A DNA stretch of 64,000 nucleotides, taken from contig NZ_WVHS01000003.1 in assembly GCF_009834915.1 (NCBI RefSeq), positions 124,001 to 188,000 on the forward strand, written 5' to 3'. How positions within the stretch are numbered: position 1 is the stretch's first letter; the number at the start of each line of letters is the position of its first letter. Source of the DNA: Hufsiella ginkgonis. Its GTDB lineage: Bacteria; Bacteroidota; Bacteroidia; Sphingobacteriales; Sphingobacteriaceae. Shown here in pieces: positions 1-8,649 of this stretch. Below the pieces are notes generated by a model. That model saw nothing but the letters and a program-made list of their open reading frames with translations, searched no databases and was not told where the DNA came from. A program made the translations under genes and the position numbers.

Positions 1-981
1 TCTAACCAATTGAAACTTGGTTTATGGTTGGAAAGTGAGCGGATGTATCACCCTGTAATTAACGAAGTGGGCGTAAAAACCCAAAATGAAGTAGTGAAGG
101 AAGAGAAACGCCTGCGTGTGGATAATTCGCCATACGGCCGGTTTGCCGACAAGATCTTTAGCAACCTGTTTTCAAAACACCCTTACACCTGGCAGCCCAT
201 TGGGTCGATGGCCGACCTCGATGCCGCCAAGCTGGAAGAATTCAGGGCTTTCTTCAAGAAATATTATGTGCCTAACAATGCTGTGCTGTCTATCGCCGGC
301 GACATCGACATCGCACAAACGAAAGATTGGGTGAGCTCCTATTTCAGCGTGATCCCCAAAGGAGAACCGGTACTGTATAAAAAGATCGAAGAAGCGCCCA
401 TCACCAAGGCGATCGTTGACACCATGTACGATGCCAATATCCAGATCCCGGCGATATTTGCTGCCTACCGGGTACCCGGCATGACCGGTAAAGACGCTAC
501 CGTGATGGAAATGATATCCTCCATTTTATCGGGCGGATCGAGCTCAAAACTTTACCGAAAAATGGTCGATGAAAAGAAAAATGCGCTCCAGGTGGCCGCG
601 TTTAATTATACCCTGGAAGATTACGGAGCCTACATTACCCTTGCCCTTCCTAACAACAATACGCCGTTGAATACCTTATTAAAAGACATCGACGACGAGA
701 TCGTGAACCTGCAGACGAAGCTCATCAGCGAAGACGATTATAAAAAGATCCAGAACCAGTTTGAGAATAACTTTGTATCGGCCAATTCAAAAATGCTGGG
801 CGTGGCCGAGAACCTGGCTTCCGGTTATACATTCTTTAATAAGAATACGAACCATGTAAATACGGAACTGGACGAAATAAGAAAAGTGACGCGTGAAGAT
901 ATCCAGGCAGCGGCACAAAAATACCTTCAGCCAAACAGCAGGGTGGTATTATACTACTTACCGGCAAAAGCCGCTAAATAA
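1..981 (+). CDS. M16 family zinc peptidase, C-terminal part (5' end outside window)
   Basis: The reading frame is open from the first base, and the first codons read in phase into a LESERM segment typical of M16 (pitrilysin/insulysin) proteins, so the gene starts upstream of the window. The visible 326 residues cover the end of the first M16 half and the second half, including the GSSSKLYRKMVDEKKNA stretch that matches the family's conserved SSRLxxxLRE region. The HxxEH zinc site would lie in the missing N-terminal part. The next gene is a second M16 protein without HxxEH, so the pair is probably an active/inactive heterodimer in the periplasm or outer membrane. Exact substrate is unknown. 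Confidence 0.9.
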   Translation, partial: SNQLKLGLWLESERMYHPVINEVGVKTQNEVVKEEKRLRVDNSPYGRFADKIFSNLFSKHPYTWQPIGSMADLDAAKLEEFRAFFKKYYVPNNAVLSIAGDIDIAQTKDWVSSYFSVIPKGEPVLYKKIEEAPITKAIVDTMYDANIQIPAIFAAYRVPGMTGKDATVMEMISSILSGGSSSKLYRKMVDEKKNALQVAAFNYTLEDYGAYITLALPNNNTPLNTLLKDIDDEIVNLQTKLISEDDYKKIQNQFENNFVSANSKMLGVAENLASGYTFFNKNTNHVNTELDEIRKVTREDIQAAAQKYLQPNSRVVLYYLPAKAAK

Positions 982-1089
982 TGAAATCGAACTACGTTAA
1001 TCGCAAAATAATGAAACTTGCATGGGCTGCTGCTCACTACGGCAATCTTAGCGCATACATGCTTCGTAACTCTTAAAACAATTATTCCG

Positions 1090-3162
1090 ATGAAAAAACA
1101 CATCATATTGACCGCCTTGTTCCTGGCATCTATTGCTGCCAGCGCACAGGTTGGGATCGACCGGTCGAAAAAACCATCTGCCGGCCCGGCCCCGGTGATC
1201 ACTATTAAGGACCCGGTAATTTTTACGCTGCCCAATGGAGTCACCGTATTAGTGGTAGAAGACCATAAGCTGCCTAAGGTAGACGCCTCGCTTTTTATCG
1301 ATATGGGCCCGGTTACCGAAGGAAGCAAGGCCGGCCTGGTATCGCTCATGGGCAGTATGCTTAATGAAGGCACTAAAGACATGACCAAGGCGCAGTTTGA
1401 CGAAGCGGTGGATCGCATCGGCGCCAATGTTTACCTCGGCTTTAGCGGCTCCGGCGCTTCGGCTTTAACGCGTTACTTCCCGCAGGCATTTGAATTGATG
1501 GCCAAGGGCGTAAAAACGCCGGCATTCCCGCAAGAATCATTTGATAAAATAAAGTCGCAAACCTTAACCGGGATGAAGGCTGATGAGAAAAATGTAAAGG
1601 CGGTTTCTACAAGGCTGGTTAACGCACTTTCCTATGGCAAAACGCACCCTAACGGCGAATTTGCGACCGAAAAGTCGATTTCTGCGCTTACGCTGGCCGA
1701 TGTAAAGGCATCGTATGCGAAATATATTACACCGTCCCGGGCGTATCTGACGTTTGTAGGCGACATTACTCCCGACCAGGCAAAGAAATTAAGCCAGTCC
1801 TTCTTTGCCGATTGGAAAGGCGCGCCCCTCAAGCTGGAAGTGCTCGCACCGGTGGCTAACCCCTTAAAAACGGAGATCAACGTAGTTGATATGCCAAATG
1901 CCGTGCAGTCTGAGATCACCGTGGTTAACCTGGTGGACCTTAAAATGAATAACCCGGATTATTTCCCGCTGCTGCTGGCTAACCAGATCCTGGGCGGCGG
2001 TGCCAGCGCAAGGTTATTTATGAATCTCAGGGAAAAACATGGCTTTACCTATGGCGCTTATTCCAGTGTGGGCGCAGGCCGTTTCCAGAGCCGGTTTTCT
2101 GCTTCTGCAGCGGTGAGAACAGCCAAAACAGATAGCGCGGTGAACGAGTTCCTGAACGAAATAGCCCGCCTTCGCGACACCGAGGTAGCTGATGATGAGC
2201 TCACAGACGCGAAAGCGCTGTACAACGGCTCTTTCGCCCTGGGCATGGAGAACACGGAACGCACCGCAACTTATGCGCGCAATATTCTGCTGAACGGACT
2301 TCCAAAGGATTTTTACCGTACCTACCTCCAGAAATTAAATGCAGTCACCAAGGCTGATATAAAGCGCGTTGCCCAGAAGTACTTTAACTATGCCAACACA
2401 CGCGTGGTGGTGGTGGGTAATAGCGACCAGATACTGGAATCGTTAAAGAAACTGAAGTACCCTGTAAAACAATATGATACCTATGCAAACGCAGTAGTTA
2501 AATCAACAGCGCCGGTTACGGTGAAGGCCGCAGATGTGCTTAACGCCTATCTTACTGCCATAGGAGGGACTGCCGAGCTCGCGAAAGTAAAAACACTAAG
2601 CATGCTGGCGGGCATGGAAATGCAGGGAATGGCAATCGACGTGACCAGCAAGGGGATGACGCCCAACAAAGAGTTGATGACCATGTCGATGGGTGGAAAT
2701 GTAATGATGAAAACCGTTTTCGACGGAACCTCGGGATACCAGCTGCAAATGGGCCAGAAAAAACAAATGACTGTCGAAGAGATCAAAGAGAAAAATGCCA
2801 TCACCGGCCTGTTTGAACAGGTAGACTATGTAAAAAATCCTGCTTTTAAAGCAGAAGTCAAGGGTATCGAAAAAGTAGCGGGCGCTGACGCTTATAAATT
2901 GGTAATTACTTATCCCTCGGGAAAAGTGAAGACGGAATATTATAATACTACGACCAAACTGCTTGTTAAACGCGATGAGGTTGATGCCGCAACAGGCGTT
3001 AATACCACCTCCGAATTTAGCAACTATAAGAAAATCGGTACGATCCTGTATCCTTACGACGTTACGTTGACGGTGAGCGCCGGCGGACAATCGCAGGTAC
3101 TGCCAATTAAGGCAAAGGAAGTTAAATTGAATGAAGGCGTAACCGCCGAAGACTTTAAATAA
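1090..3162 (+). CDS. M16 family protein lacking the zinc site, with C-terminal LolA-like extension
   Basis: This is a secreted pitrilysin-type protein of about 690 residues. The ATG at 1090 is chosen because it starts a clean signal peptide (MKKHIILTALFLASIAASAQ); a TTG at 1018 would add an unlikely 24-residue leader. At residues 81-95, where active M16 enzymes carry HxxEH, the sequence reads AGLVSLMGSMLNEGT, so both zinc histidines and the glutamate are missing. The second M16 half is normal. From about residue 480 there is an extra domain of about 210 residues, rich in beta strands, that resembles outer-membrane lipoprotein-sorting (LolA/DUF4292-like) folds. It follows the M16 gene upstream by 108 bp and is likely its non-catalytic partner. 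Assignment of the C-terminal domain is tentative. Confidence 0.9.
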   Translation: MKKHIILTALFLASIAASAQVGIDRSKKPSAGPAPVITIKDPVIFTLPNGVTVLVVEDHKLPKVDASLFIDMGPVTEGSKAGLVSLMGSMLNEGTKDMTKAQFDEAVDRIGANVYLGFSGSGASALTRYFPQAFELMAKGVKTPAFPQESFDKIKSQTLTGMKADEKNVKAVSTRLVNALSYGKTHPNGEFATEKSISALTLADVKASYAKYITPSRAYLTFVGDITPDQAKKLSQSFFADWKGAPLKLEVLAPVANPLKTEINVVDMPNAVQSEITVVNLVDLKMNNPDYFPLLLANQILGGGASARLFMNLREKHGFTYGAYSSVGAGRFQSRFSASAAVRTAKTDSAVNEFLNEIARLRDTEVADDELTDAKALYNGSFALGMENTERTATYARNILLNGLPKDFYRTYLQKLNAVTKADIKRVAQKYFNYANTRVVVVGNSDQILESLKKLKYPVKQYDTYANAVVKSTAPVTVKAADVLNAYLTAIGGTAELAKVKTLSMLAGMEMQGMAIDVTSKGMTPNKELMTMSMGGNVMMKTVFDGTSGYQLQMGQKKQMTVEEIKEKNAITGLFEQVDYVKNPAFKAEVKGIEKVAGADAYKLVITYPSGKVKTEYYNTTTKLLVKRDEVDAATGVNTTSEFSNYKKIGTILYPYDVTLTVSAGGQSQVLPIKAKEVKLNEGVTAEDFK

Positions 3163-3170
3163 CCTACCAT

Positions 3171-3206
3171 GAAGCTAATGGCTATCGGCCGATAGCCATT
3201 AGCTTC
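3171..3206. repeat. Perfect 36-bp palindrome between convergent genes
   Basis: Bases 3171-3188 are followed directly by their exact reverse complement at 3189-3206, with GGCTATCGG/CCGATAGCC at the centre. It lies 8 bases after the M16 stop codon and 12 bases after the stop of the convergent small acidic gene. It could serve as a bidirectional transcription stop, though it has no T tract. It may belong to the palindromic repeat family seen near 17.7 kb, which shares a GCTATCRG-like core. Confidence 0.8.
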
Positions 3207-3218
3207 TATATTTCCGGG

Positions 3219-3515
3219 CTAGATCACGCCATCGGGGCCGGATATTTCCTCATCCGTGCGTACTTCGTCATCTTCGGCAATGTCCTCGTCTTCCGACAGG
3301 AGAAAATCTTCCTCTTCTTCGTTATCCGCTTCATCCGTTTTCTTTATGTTCGGATCGGGGGCGTTATTGTCTTCCACGGAAGTGGGATCATCATCCTGCG
3401 GGTCTTCGTCGCCAGCCCCTGGACCGGTGAGTGTTTCGTTATCCGGATCAGGCGTTTCGGCAAACGGGATCAGGTGCTGGTAAGAGATGGCTGATGTGTT
3501 GCTGTGTAGGTTCAT
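3219..3515 (-). CDS. Small, highly acidic hypothetical protein
   Basis: The product has 98 residues and no recognisable domain. After an N-terminal stretch of about 20 mixed residues it is dominated by Asp, Glu, Pro, Asn and Ser, with runs such as NEEEEDF and DEDIAEDDE, so it is probably disordered with a very low pI. There is no signal peptide. It starts 9 bases after the end of a short broken gene on the same strand, so the two may have formed an operon. The lack of hydrophobic core and the simple-codon character mean it could be a spurious frame, but no better frame covers the region. Confidence 0.55.
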   Translation of the reverse strand: MNLHSNTSAISYQHLIPFAETPDPDNETLTGPGAGDEDPQDDDPTSVEDNNAPDPNIKKTDEADNEEEEDFLLSEDEDIAEDDEVRTDEEISGPDGVI

Positions 3516-3524
3516 GGAGGCCTT

Positions 3525-3677
3525 TTAAAGAGAACCATCGGCAGGCGAAACGGTTTTCGGTTTGAATACTTCGGCCACCCCGATCCAGGTTTTTTCGTAC
3601 CGGTCCAGCTAGCTTGCGGCCACATCGGCCCGTACGCCGCCGTCTATGTCGATAGCAATAGGTTGATTTTTGGACAT
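3525..3677 (-). pseudogene. 50-codon gene interrupted by an in-frame TAG
   Basis: Reading the minus strand from the ATG at 3677 gives MSKNQPIAIDIDGGVRADVA, two more residues, a TAG at codon 23 (3609-3611), then LDRYEKTWIGVAEVFKP and ten more codons to TAA. The composition on both sides of the TAG looks like one soluble acidic protein, while the overlapping frame is arginine-rich and looks like a shadow. One substitution (TAG from CAG or AAG) would restore a 50-residue protein. It sits just upstream of the acidic 98-residue gene. It could be a genuine pseudogene, a sequencing error, or a chance open stretch. Confidence 0.45.
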
Positions 3678-3726
3678 TCCCTGTAATATTAAGGATGGGC
3701 TTGAATTCCGGTTGAGGCAAAGTTGC

Positions 3727-3734
3727 TATTTTTG
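3727..3734 (+). promoter_or_regulatory. Candidate -7 promoter element (TATTTTTG)
   Basis: TATTTTTG fits the Bacteroidota sigma-ABfr -7 consensus TAnnTTTG and lies 28 bases before the ATG of the CHU_C-domain gene. No clear -33 TTTG is present at the usual 19-21 base spacing, so this rests on the -7 match alone. Confidence 0.45.
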
Positions 3735-3762
3735 ATCCTGCCAGGCATGTCCTATCGGTCTT

Positions 3763-5727
3763 ATGAAGAAATACTTGTTCCTGCTTTTATGCGTGCCGGG
3801 CATTTTTAAAGTGTCCGCGCAGTCGTTCTATGCGAGCTCGGCCTCAGATTATTACTTCCCGGGCGGCGATACCAGGGTATACAGGATCACCAAAACGCCT
3901 GCCGGATTTTCTACGGAATTGTTAACTGCCTGCGCAGGACCGGCATATAAGCTGCTCTCCATCGCCATGGATGCGACCGGGCTGTACTGGGTGAATGGCT
4001 ACCAGGTCGGCAAAGCGGAGATATCTGGTAATTCGTTAGTGAATTGTCGTCAAATAGCGACCGTCCCGGGAGGATCAGCGGCGCTTACCATAGGTACAGA
4101 TAACAAATTGTATTATTCAGCCGCAATCCTGACGACAACTGACGTGAGCACCGGCCAGACCAGGAATCTTGGTCCGATGACTTACCAGCCTACGGGCGAT
4201 ATGACCTTCTATGAGGGTGAACTGTACATGACCGCAAGAGAAGGCGTGATCAAGATAGATATAAACGACCCCGCTAACAGTACCCTGCACATTCCGCTTC
4301 CCGCTTCGCTGAATATGTATGGCATGGTTACGCTGGCTACCTCCCTGCATAAAAATACCGTATATGGTTTGTGCGCCGTATCTGCCACACAAACCGACAT
4401 TATCGAGCTCGACATAGACAACCGGATAAACAAAGGAGTGGTAGGCTCCCTGCCGATAAATGTACTCGATGCCGCAAGTATCGTAGAAGACGGCAGTATC
4501 GTCGGCATTCAGTTGGATAAGGTGAAGATACGCCAGGGTTGCGATGCGGCATCGGGCAGCATAGCCGAGATCTCCCTCAAACCTCACCTCGAGCCGGTAA
4601 CTTTCACCCTGGATAATGGAACGACCAATACCACTGGAATATTTACAGGACTGGAGCCGGGAACGTATTCCGTGACCATGAAGTCCGCTTCAGACGAACA
4701 AACCGCCGCTTTCTCCGTGCAGGGATACATCGCCGACCAGCCAACCGTTAGCTACACCACGCACGATCCGGCATGTGCGGCTAAAGGCGATGTCCGATTC
4801 TCCGTCGCGGGGACCAGTTCCGGGTACCAGGTAATGTTCGGCAGCGACGTCTTTCCCGCAGCGCACCTGTTTGAAGGGCTCGGCGCCGGGAAATACCATT
4901 TTGTTATCCTCAACGCCGCAGGTTGTATAGTAAAGGAGGCCGACATCGTGTTAAAATACAAGCCCTGTGATGTGGTGATCAGCGACATCAGTACCAGCGC
5001 CGAATGCGATATTATAGGTAGAGACGTGTTGCGGGTTAACTGCCCTCCTATACCCGAAACCTATTTATACACACTTACCGGCCAGGCTACCAACACCACC
5101 AATAGTACCGGGGTTTTCGGTATGCTTTCCCCGGGGACTTACCAGCTCACCGTAAATACGTCGGGTGGAGGAACGCCGCAAAGCAGGACGATCAGCATGC
5201 CCGACTTTAGCCTCACCAAACCCGTAACCCGGGTCTCAATAACGAACCCGTTATGTGAGCTTCCGGGAAAGATAAGCCTGGCGGTAGAAACCGGCGCCGC
5301 ATTGTATGATATCAGGTTTAATGGTCGCATTTACCCTTCAGACCATGTTTTTAGCGACCTGGAGGCAGGCGATTACCAGTTCGAAGTGCTGAGAAAGAAT
5401 GGCTGCATCGCCGATAAGATCGATGTTGCGCTGGTCGCCGAACGCTGCAGCCCGGTATCGTTCCCCTCCGCTTTTACGCCTAACGGCGATGGGGTGAACG
5501 ACCTTTTCCGCGCAAAGCCGGAAAGTACGGCGAGCAATTTCCGGCTGCGGATTTTCGATAAATGGGGTGCGCTGGTATTTTCAACCACTGACCTGCATGG
5601 CAATTGGGACGGTAACAATGCTCGTGGCAGGCCCATGCCCGTAAGCACTTACTATTGGATCGCCACGTTCATTTCCCTGGAAAACAAGCAAGTGATACAA
5701 AAAGGCGCGGTTACCCTCGTCCGTTGA
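3763..5727 (+). CDS. Secreted protein with gliding-motility C-terminal (CHU_C / T9SS type B) domain
   Basis: The 654-residue product has a signal peptide (MKKYLFLLLCVPGIFKVSAQ). Residues about 30-260 look like a WD/NHL-type beta-propeller region, followed by several short beta-sandwich modules, two of which contain a similar LxAGxYxFxVL pattern with cysteines (SprB-like repeats). Residues about 565-654 form a CHU_C domain, recognised by FPSAFTPNGDGVND, FDKWGALVF and a WDGNNARGRPMPVSTYYW segment. This domain directs secretion and surface attachment through the type IX system, in which the tail is removed. Function of the exported part is unknown; adhesin or surface scaffold is an inference. 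Confidence 0.92.
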   Translation: MKKYLFLLLCVPGIFKVSAQSFYASSASDYYFPGGDTRVYRITKTPAGFSTELLTACAGPAYKLLSIAMDATGLYWVNGYQVGKAEISGNSLVNCRQIATVPGGSAALTIGTDNKLYYSAAILTTTDVSTGQTRNLGPMTYQPTGDMTFYEGELYMTAREGVIKIDINDPANSTLHIPLPASLNMYGMVTLATSLHKNTVYGLCAVSATQTDIIELDIDNRINKGVVGSLPINVLDAASIVEDGSIVGIQLDKVKIRQGCDAASGSIAEISLKPHLEPVTFTLDNGTTNTTGIFTGLEPGTYSVTMKSASDEQTAAFSVQGYIADQPTVSYTTHDPACAAKGDVRFSVAGTSSGYQVMFGSDVFPAAHLFEGLGAGKYHFVILNAAGCIVKEADIVLKYKPCDVVISDISTSAECDIIGRDVLRVNCPPIPETYLYTLTGQATNTTNSTGVFGMLSPGTYQLTVNTSGGGTPQSRTISMPDFSLTKPVTRVSITNPLCELPGKISLAVETGAALYDIRFNGRIYPSDHVFSDLEAGDYQFEVLRKNGCIADKIDVALVAERCSPVSFPSAFTPNGDGVNDLFRAKPESTASNFRLRIFDKWGALVFSTTDLHGNWDGNNARGRPMPVSTYYWIATFISLENKQVIQKGAVTLVR

Positions 5728-5787
5728 GCCGCCCGGCAGAGCGATTCCGGATTTTTATCGCCAAATTCGCATAAAATTCCCTGCCAT

Positions 5788-6009
5788 ATGAGTAACAACG
5801 AAGTCATGAAAAAACTTCGCGTAGCCCTGCAGCTCCGCGACGATGATATCGTAAATATCCTTAAGCTCGCTAATTTTAATATCACCAGAACAGAGTTGAG
5901 CGCTTTCTTCCGTGCAGAAGATCACCCGAATTTTAAGCCCTGCGGCGACCAGGTATTGCGTAATTTCCTGAATGGGCTGGTGATCTATAAAAGAGGGCCG
6001 AAGCCGTGA
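5788..6009 (+). CDS. DUF1456 (YehS-like) protein, single-repeat form
   Basis: The 73-residue product matches the DUF1456 repeat: MSNNEVMKKLRVALQLRDDD is followed by IVNILKLANF and the conserved ELSAFFRAEDHPNF segment, ending in FLNGLVIYKRG. Escherichia coli YehS has two such repeats in about 156 residues, so this protein is half length, with one complete unit. It is soluble. The biochemical role of the family is unknown. It ends exactly next to the stop of the convergent membrane protein. Confidence 0.85.
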   Translation: MSNNEVMKKLRVALQLRDDDIVNILKLANFNITRTELSAFFRAEDHPNFKPCGDQVLRNFLNGLVIYKRGPKP

Positions 6010-6444
6010 TTACGCACCGGTCTTTTTGGTAAACAGGCCATTTACCAGGCCGACTACGCCTCCGGTTACCGCGCCCATTACCCCTGCCGCAGGAAGGTCC
6101 ATTAAGGTGCCCTGGAGCGTGGAGATATTGGTGGTGCCCAGCATCGTGAAATCGTGGCTGGCTGCCATTAGCACGTAAATCACAAAGCCGCCAAGAGCGC
6201 CGGCGCCAAAGGTGCGTACACTGCCGTACTTTCCGAAAATAAAGGCCAGGAGAAAACCGCTAAACAAGCTTCCCAGTATCAGCGCCCAAAATAACATGTC
6301 GTTATCGGCCCGGTAAACATTGGTCGCGGTGCCAGCGGTGTCCATAAAATACTTCGACAACAGGAAGCCGTAGATCAGGAAACCCATAAAAAAATTGGCG
6401 ACGCCACCGGCGGTCCCGGAGAGTAGGAATTTTTGAAGACTCAT
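6010..6444 (-). CDS. Small integral membrane protein, DUF1761-like
   Basis: The 144-residue product has four predicted membrane segments separated by short loops: residues about 8-30, 50-70, 77-97 and 115-135, rich in Gly, Ala and Phe. A LFWALILGSLFSGFLLAFIF stretch forms the second. The layout resembles DUF1761-type inner-membrane proteins, but I cannot confirm the family. It has no charged catalytic residues that stand out. It converges on the DUF1456 gene without a gap. Confidence 0.75.
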   Translation of the reverse strand: MSLQKFLLSGTAGGVANFFMGFLIYGFLLSKYFMDTAGTATNVYRADNDMLFWALILGSLFSGFLLAFIFGKYGSVRTFGAGALGGFVIYVLMAASHDFTMLGTTNISTLQGTLMDLPAAGVMGAVTGGVVGLVNGLFTKKTGA

Positions 6445-6536
6445 AAAAGTGAATTAAGATTTGGATGGTTAATACAAGATAAACATGTTATACCGTATTT
6501 ACAAGCCGCTGACAATAAGTTACAATTAAAAAATAG

Positions 6537-6544
6537 TATCTTTG
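6537..6544 (+). promoter_or_regulatory. Candidate promoter for the DEAD-box helicase (TATCTTTG)
   Basis: TATCTTTG is a full match to TAnnTTTG. It would start a leader of about 135 bases before the helicase start codon, much longer than the other leaders in this window. No good -33 element is visible. Confidence 0.5.
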
Positions 6545-6685
6545 CGTAAAATACTCTCGTTTAGCAGTGCTTGTAAAGCTGCTATTCCTTTCTAAAGCTC
6601 ATCTGATACAGGATGAAGAGGATATCATTAACTGCCCCCTGTATATCCCGGTTGTTAGCATTATTAACATAATTACTATATTATT

Positions 6686-7990
6686 TTGTCATTCGAAGAT
6701 TTAAATCTTATTGAACCCTTATTGAGGGCGCTTAAGACTGAAGGGTACACCGTACCCACCCCCATCCAGGAAAAGTCCATTCCTGTAGTATTAAATAACA
6801 GGGACCTGTTAGGTTGCGCCCAAACCGGTACCGGTAAAACGGCTGCCTTTGCGTTGCCGATCCTGCAGATCCTGAATAAGAACGAGTATGTAAAAACCGG
6901 TACCAAAAAGATCGGTGCGCTTATACTTACTCCAACCCGCGAACTGGCGATCCAGATCGGGGAAAGCTTTGCTGCGTATGGCAAGCACACTAAGCTGAAA
7001 CACCTGGTTATTTTTGGCGGTGTAAGCTCCTTTCACCAGATCAGCGAGCTGCGTCGTGGTACGGATATCCTGGTGGCTACGCCGGGCCGCCTGCTCGACC
7101 TTGCTTCACAAGGCGAAATCGATCTTAAAAGTATCCAGATCTTCGTGTTAGACGAAGCCGACCGGATGCTCGATATGGGCTTTATCCACGATGTGAAGAA
7201 AGTGATCACCCGTATCCCGGTTAAAAGGCAGACCTTGTTTTTCTCGGCAACTATGCCTGCGGAGATCTCGGCGTTGGCAAACACTATCCTCTCGAACCCG
7301 GTAAGGGTAGAAGTCACCCCGGTGTCGTCTACCGCCGAAAAAATCACCCAGTCGGTTTATTTTGTAGATAAACAGAACAAACCGTCGCTGCTGGTTCACT
7401 TGTTGCAGGATCCGGCGATGGATAGCGTGCTGGTATTTACCCGTACAAAACATGGTGCGGATAAGCTGGCTAAAGCGCTGGTCCGTCATAATATTACCGG
7501 GGATGCCATTCATGGCAATAAATCTCAAAACGCGCGCCAGCGTGCGCTGAGTAACTTCAAGTCGGGACAGATCCGCGTGCTTATTGCTACCGACATCGCT
7601 TCGCGCGGTATCGATATCGATGAACTGAAATACGTGGTTAATTTCGAGCTCCCTAACATTCCCGAAACCTATGTACACCGTATCGGCCGTACCGGCAGGG
7701 CAGGGTTGAGCGGTACCGCATTTTCATTCTGCGATGCGGAAGAGCGTCCGTACCTCCAGGATATCAATAAATTAACGTCGCAATCGATTAAGATCGTGAG
7801 TGATCATCCGTACCCGATGACGACTACCGCTTCAGATGCCGCCGCAGCTTCAAAAAAAGCGGCCCCGGCACAGCGCCAGGGCAGGGCCAGCCAACGCGGA
7901 GGAAACGGCATGAGCGGACGTTCGCGCGGTGCGGCTAAACCGGCACAAAGCGGCGAGCAAAAAGCCTCTTCCAACAGAAGATGGAGATAG
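6686..7990 (+). CDS. rhlE: DEAD-box ATP-dependent RNA helicase (RhlE type)
   Basis: This 434-residue enzyme unwinds RNA using ATP. All core motifs are present: Q motif PTPIQ, Walker A AQTGTGKT (about residue 45), PTRELA, GG and TPGR, DEAD within [12 protein letters not shown] (about 155), SAT (about 186), and RGIDI plus [10 protein letters not shown] (about 331). The last 60 residues are a basic, Gly/Ala/Ser/Arg-rich tail likely to bind RNA. The start is a TTG that gives [13 protein letters not shown], the usual N-terminus of Bacteroidota RhlE-like proteins. A strong terminator follows. The long leader suggests post-transcriptional control, as seen for other DEAD-box genes, but that is inference. 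Confidence 0.96.
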   Translation: MSFEDLNLIEPLLRALKTEGYTVPTPIQEKSIPVVLNNRDLLGCAQTGTGKTAAFALPILQILNKNEYVKTGTKKIGALILTPTRELAIQIGESFAAYGKHTKLKHLVIFGGVSSFHQISELRRGTDILVATPGRLLDLASQGEIDLKSIQIFVLDEADRMLDMGFIHDVKKVITRIPVKRQTLFFSATMPAEISALANTILSNPVRVEVTPVSSTAEKITQSVYFVDKQNKPSLLVHLLQDPAMDSVLVFTRTKHGADKLAKALVRHNITGDAIHGNKSQNARQRALSNFKSGQIRVLIATDIASRGIDIDELKYVVNFELPNIPETYVHRIGRTGRAGLSGTAFSFCDAEERPYLQDINKLTSQSIKIVSDHPYPMTTTASDAAAASKKAAPAQRQGRASQRGGNGMSGRSRGAAKPAQSGEQKASSNRRWR

Positions 7991-8020
7991 TGAAGCCATA
8001 GTTTTTAAGCATAAGAAGAG

Positions 8021-8052
8021 AAAGAGGCTGCCAGTACGACAGCCTCTTTTTT
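8021..8052 (+). terminator. Intrinsic terminator after the helicase gene
   Basis: AGAGGCTG (8023-8030) pairs with CAGCCTCT (8040-8047) around a 9-base loop, followed by a run of T residues. Confidence 0.9.
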
Positions 8053-8078
8053 ATTAAGAAAAACCTGATATTTAAGCC

Positions 8079-8504
8079 ATGAACTACAAATTCGAAAAGC
8101 CTGTTCATGGCGAGATTGGCACCGCTAAATACCAGTGTACCATTACCTGGCGAAACGGAAAATTTATTTCGGATGAACCGGCTACCCTGGGAGGATTAGA
8201 TGAAGGCCCCGATCCCTATACGTTGCTCCTCGCGTCATTAACCTCCTGCACGCTGATCACGCTGCGTATGTACATAAACCGGAAGGGTTGGGAGATCCCG
8301 GCGATCGCCGTTAACGCCAACCTGTTCCAGGAAATAAAGGATGGAAAAGCGCGTACCGTGATCGATCGCGAGATTCTTTTTCTTTCGGCTTTGCCGGATG
8401 AGCAGAAAATAAGGCTGCAGGAAATTGCCGCTCATTGCCCCATTTCAAAGATACTGGAAAACCAGGTAGTGGTTCGCACCTGCTGTAACGAGCGCAAGAT
8501 GTGA
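8079..8504 (+). CDS. OsmC family peroxide-reducing protein
   Basis: The 141-residue product has the OsmC/Ohr fold signature. The two catalytic cysteines lie in SLTSCTLITLRMY (about residue 55) and AHCPISKILE (about 119), and the DPYTLLLASL segment precedes the first helix. Proteins of this family reduce organic hydroperoxides through the cysteine pair. The spacing fits the YhfA/OsmC subgroup rather than Ohr. It is monocistronic, directly after the helicase terminator. Confidence 0.93.
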   Translation: MNYKFEKPVHGEIGTAKYQCTITWRNGKFISDEPATLGGLDEGPDPYTLLLASLTSCTLITLRMYINRKGWEIPAIAVNANLFQEIKDGKARTVIDREILFLSALPDEQKIRLQEIAAHCPISKILENQVVVRTCCNERKM

Positions 8505-8649
8505 ACAGATCAAGGCATCGCTGCTCCCGAAACCATTTATGATCTGTGAAACGTGCTTTCGGTTTCGTAACCCATCGCCCTTGCGGGGTGCGACGATCCG
8601 GCCGCATAGTTCTTTGCTCACCATGGGGTACGGCTCATGATAGCAGTAA

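Noticed and set aside
1018..1089. TTG start for the second M16 gene
   Set aside because: The ATG at 1090 starts a normal signal peptide; the extension does not.
3448..3720. 90-codon frame overlapping the amber-broken gene
   Set aside because: It is very arginine-rich and out of phase with the more protein-like frame, so it is probably a shadow.
8505..8649. Possible small gene between the OsmC and phosphoesterase genes
   Set aside because: Frames here are short and cross into the antisense of the phosphoesterase; I see no supported gene.
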